Shown here piece after piece: positions 45,877 to 48,373 of a stretch of DNA of 48,373 nt; position 1 is the first letter of the stretch, and each line of letters opens with the position of its first letter. Below the pieces are notes generated by a model. It searched no databases. It worked only from the letters and a program-made list of their open reading frames with translations, and was not told the DNA's origin. A program made the translations under genes and the position numbers. The stretch is from NCBI GenBank assembly GCA_035545535.1, contig DASZYF010000117.1, positions 1-48,373 on the forward strand. Reading direction: 5' to 3'. The stretch comes from DASZYF01 sp035545535 (GTDB lineage: Bacteria > Actinomycetota > Actinomycetes > Mycobacteriales > CAJCIY01).

Positions 45877-47039
45877 CAGGCGGCACCCCGCGACGCAGCG
45901 CCGGAGAAGCACTCGCGGTAGACGTCGAGGGTGGCCCGCGCAGCGGCGGCCCAGCTGAACGCGGCTGCCCGCTCTCGGCCCCGTCGCACGAGGTCCTCCC
46001 TGTGCCCGTCGTCGTCACCCAGGCGCTTGATCGCGACCGCCCACCCTTCCACGTCGTCGACGCCGATGACGACACCGGCGGTTCCCACGACCTCCGGGAT
46101 CGCGCCCGCGTCCGACACCAGGGCGGGCACCCCCGACGCCATCGCCTCCAGCGGGGTCAGCCCGAAGCCCTCGTCCCGCGACGGGTGCACGAGAGCGAGT
46201 GCACCGGCCAGCAGGACGGCAAGGTCGTCGTCGGGCACGAAGCCCAGGAACCGGACGGCTCCGGCCAGGCCGAGCGTCTCCACCAACGCGTGCGTGTCCG
46301 CGGCGCCGGTGTCGTCGGCCCCCGCGACGAGCAGGGTCGGCGGCGCTACCCCCAGGTCGCGCAGGCGGGCGAGGGCGTGCAGGACGACCGCGAGGTTCTT
46401 GCGGCGCGAGACCGCGCCGACGCAGACCACGTAAGGACCAGCCGGCACGTCGTGGCGAGCCCTCACGTCGGCCTCGGGGCGGGGGTGGCCGACGGCGGTG
46501 AAGCGATCGCTGACCCCCTCGGGGACGACTCGGACGCGCTCGGGCAGGACGCCCAGGGTGCCACACAGGTCATCCCGGACCGCCGTCGACGGGACGATCA
46601 CGCGTCGAGCGTGCCGGGCTGTCCTGTGAAGGGCCCGGCGACACACCCAAGCGGGGCCGGGCTCCATCCACTCCCGGTGGTGGATGGGGATCAGGTCGTG
46701 GACGGTCACCACCTGGGGTGCGCGGCTCGGCACCGGGATGGCGGTCGACAGCACGTGGACCAGGTCGGCCCGGCCCACGTGCGCCTCCACCGGGGGGAAC
46801 GGCAGCAGCGTCCAGGTCCCGTTGACCAGGCGGCGGGGTCCGCGGAGGCGGCGGACCGGCACCGACGCCGGCACCCAGGAGGGCTCGGTCGGCTCAGCGG
46901 CGGCGACGAGCTCGATGGTGATGTCGGGGCCGGCCACGGCGGCGAGCGCCTTCACGATCTCGTCGGTGTAGCGCTGGATGCCGGTGCCCTGCTCGGGCGC
47001 GAGCCGGTGCGCGACGATCACGACGCGACGCGGGCTCAC
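45876..47039 (-). CDS. GT4 family glycosyltransferase
   Basis: The 387-residue protein shows IVAHRLAPEQGTGIQRYTDEIV, VVTVHDLIPIHHREWMEPG, VPEGVSDRFTAVG, VCVGAVSRRKNLAVVLHAL and DEGFGLTPLEAMASGVPALVSDAGAIPEVVG, the canonical retaining GT4 set (mannosyl/rhamnosyl-type). GTG 47039 overlaps the upstream stop (GTGA). It is in the middle of three tightly coupled GT4 genes. Sugar specificity cannot be read from the sequence. Confidence 0.93.
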   Translation of the reverse strand: MSPRRVVIVAHRLAPEQGTGIQRYTDEIVKALAAVAGPDITIELVAAAEPTEPSWVPASVPVRRLRGPRRLVNGTWTLLPFPPVEAHVGRADLVHVLSTAIPVPSRAPQVVTVHDLIPIHHREWMEPGPAWVCRRALHRTARHARRVIVPSTAVRDDLCGTLGVLPERVRVVPEGVSDRFTAVGHPRPEADVRARHDVPAGPYVVCVGAVSRRKNLAVVLHALARLRDLGVAPPTLLVAGADDTGAADTHALVETLGLAGAVRFLGFVPDDDLAVLLAGALALVHPSRDEGFGLTPLEAMASGVPALVSDAGAIPEVVGTAGVVIGVDDVEGWAVAIKRLGDDDGHREDLVRRGRERAAAFSWAAAARATLDVYRECFSGAASRGAA

Positions 47040-48190
47040 GCGGGCGATCCCAGCAGGTCGCGGTAGAGCCGGTCGACGCGGTCGGCGACCGCGGCCGCGT
47101 CGAAGTGCGCGCGGACGTGGTCGTGCGCGCGCCGGCCCATGGCGGCGGCGGCGGCCGGGTCGGCCAGCAGCTCGCGCACCGCCGCCGCGACGGCCGTGGG
47201 ATCGGCGTCGGGGACGAGCCGGCCGGTGTCTCCGTCGCGGACGATCTCCGGGACGCCGCCGACCGCCGATGCGACGACCGGCACCGCCCGGGACATCGCT
47301 TCGAGGATCGCGAGCGGCTGCATCTCGTGCGACGAGGTGTGCACGTACACCGCCGCCGCGTCGAGCATCGGCTCCGGGTGGTCGACGTGGCCGTGGAACG
47401 TGACGACGTCGTCGACCCGCAGCTCCTCCGCTCGCCGCCGCAGCATCGCCGCGTACTCCTCGTGGCCGGGCTGCTCCTCGCCGAGCACGTCGACGCGGAC
47501 GTCGATCCCGGCCGCGCGCAGCTGCGCGGTCGCGTCGAGCAGCACCTCCACCTGCTTCACCGGGTGCAGGCGGGACAGCGTGACCAGCCGCGGCGGCACC
47601 GCGGGCGTGCGCACGGGCACCGACGGCGGGACGGGCACGCCGTTGGGCACGACGTCGCGGTCGGGGTGCACCGGTACGCCCGGGATCGCGAGGCTGGGTG
47701 ACGACAGCACGACGCGCGTGGCGAGCCGGCCCGCGAGCCGGTTCAGCAGCGGCGCGCCGGAGTCGGCGTGCACGTGCCACACGACCGGGATGCGGGCGAG
47801 CCGGGCGGCCGGGCCGGCGAGCAGCAGGCCGCGCAGGTCCTGTGCGTGCAGCGCGTCGACGTGCCCGCGGAGCAGCCGGGCGAGCCGCCACCAGTAGCGG
47901 GGCAGGCTCAGCCCGGCCGCGACGCGGGCGAGACCGACGGTCGCGCCGCCGTAGACGGTGAGCGCCGGCGGGGCGGCCACGACGTCGACGCGGACGCCGT
48001 CGGCGTCGAGCTCGCGCCGCAGCTGCCCGTCGGTCGGCAGCAGCACCCGCACCTGCCAGCCGCGCTCGCGCAGCCCCGCGGCCATCTGCCGCAGCGCCGC
48101 CTGACCGCCGCCCCGGGCCCGCGGGTAGGCGTCGAAGAACGCGACGGTCCGGGCGGGCGGCGCGGGGGCCGAGGCGGCGGCTCCTAGCAT
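47036..48190 (-). CDS. GT4 family glycosyltransferase
   Basis: The 384-residue protein has FFDAYPRARGGGQAALRQMAAGL, VWHVHADSGAPLLNRLAG, VVPNGVPVPPSVPV, LVTLSRLHPVKQVEVLLDA and SSHEMQPLAILEAMSRAVPVVASAVGGVPEIVRDGDTG. GGGAGG lies 9 bases before ATG 48190, and I see no -10 box at leaderless distance, so this head gene probably has a normal leader. It is divergent from the partial GT4 at the right edge. Confidence 0.92.
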   Translation of the reverse strand: MLGAAASAPAPPARTVAFFDAYPRARGGGQAALRQMAAGLRERGWQVRVLLPTDGQLRRELDADGVRVDVVAAPPALTVYGGATVGLARVAAGLSLPRYWWRLARLLRGHVDALHAQDLRGLLLAGPAARLARIPVVWHVHADSGAPLLNRLAGRLATRVVLSSPSLAIPGVPVHPDRDVVPNGVPVPPSVPVRTPAVPPRLVTLSRLHPVKQVEVLLDATAQLRAAGIDVRVDVLGEEQPGHEEYAAMLRRRAEELRVDDVVTFHGHVDHPEPMLDAAAVYVHTSSHEMQPLAILEAMSRAVPVVASAVGGVPEIVRDGDTGRLVPDADPTAVAAAVRELLADPAAAAAMGRRAHDHVRAHFDAAAVADRVDRLYRDLLGSPA

Positions 48191-48240
48191 GCGCCCGTGC
48201 CTCCCTCGCAGTGGGCCGGCCTCCGCGTGCGGAGCCGGGG

Positions 48241-48373
48241 GTGGTGACGACGGCGCCTGTGCTCATCGACGGGTACGAGCTGACCGCATCACGCTTCCGC
48301 GGCATCGGAACCTACCTGCGCCACCTCATGGCCGGGCTGGCGGCCCGGGACGACTTCGACGTGAGCGTCCTGG
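48241..48373 (+). CDS. GT4 family glycosyltransferase (3' end beyond window)
   Basis: The first 44 residues read VVTTAPVLIDGYELTASRFRG-type sequence continuing to GIGTYLRHLMAGLAARDDFDVSVL. The IDG...RGIGTYLR pattern is the usual N terminus of GT4 enzymes. GTG 48241 is preceded at 6 bases by GGAG; GTG 48244 is next to it. The rest of the gene is outside the window, so the catalytic half cannot be checked. Confidence 0.75.
   Translation, partial: MVTTAPVLIDGYELTASRFRGIGTYLRHLMAGLAARDDFDVSVL

Noticed and set aside
1..48373. tRNA, rRNA, CRISPR arrays, insertion sequences, prophage or attachment sites
   Set aside because: I looked through the short intergenic gaps and found no tRNA-like arms, spaced direct repeats, transposase motifs or terminal inverted repeats. 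A dedicated search could still find something subtle.

Overview
The window is about 70% GC or higher, gene-dense, and uses GTG starts heavily. It looks like a chromosomal segment of an actinobacterium (Actinomycetota). Signs of this are a sterol-carrier-family gene next to purL, a DUF3151 gene, an Rpf-like gene behind an actinobacterial-type c-di-AMP riboswitch, and many operon-head genes whose -10 box (TAnnnT) ends only 6-9 bases before the start codon, which indicates leaderless mRNAs. A lineage near Acidimicrobiia is my guess only; nothing here proves it. I see no tRNA, rRNA, CRISPR array, insertion sequence or prophage.

Layout. (1) 1-2204: the 3' part of a large secreted beta-propeller/Ig/FN3 protein. 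(2) 2261-15044: de novo purine genes on the minus strand. From upstream to downstream they are purD, purE, a zinc-ribbon methyltransferase and purB; then, after a plus-strand SDR gene and a secreted HExxH protein, purC, a YhhN-like membrane protein, purS, purQ, a secreted glycine-rich protein, purL, a sterol-carrier-like protein and a hypothetical. Several of these have no link to purines. (3) 15110-18795: NUDIX hydrolase, membrane acyltransferase, and a minus-strand set of hexapeptide acyltransferase, DUF3151 protein and lipoprotein. (4) 18829-25324: a compact plus-strand set of MaoC-ketoreductase fusion, FkbH-like protein, acyl carrier protein, methyltransferase and a sulfatase-fold enzyme, facing a second sulfatase-fold enzyme. 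(5) 25351-27185: riboswitch-controlled Rpf-like muralytic enzyme and a DedA protein. (6) 27243-48373: a surface-glycan locus with a GT-C-like membrane protein, about eleven glycosyltransferases (GT2 and GT4), a sulfotransferase fusion, a Wzm/Wzt-type ABC exporter, two methyltransferases and a second hexapeptide acyltransferase. It runs off the right edge inside another GT4 gene.

How it may fit together. Region 6 reads as assembly of a polysaccharide on a lipid carrier and its export by the Wzm/Wzt transporter, whose ATPase has the extra C-terminal domain expected to read the glycan end. Region 4 could make an unusual ACP-bound short acyl group, possibly glycerate-derived through FkbH, for decorating such a glycan; the two hexapeptide transferases and the sulfotransferase are candidate decorating enzymes. 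That link is inference from gene content and proximity.

The observations I rate highest are: a MaoC-ketoreductase fusion with a complete -10 box and GTG start buried at its domain junction; the possible acyl-thioester module around it; two sulfatase-fold proteins with Thr at the nucleophile position; a system of leaderless and mutually overlapping divergent promoters; and a GT2 paralogue that has lost its DDD motif.
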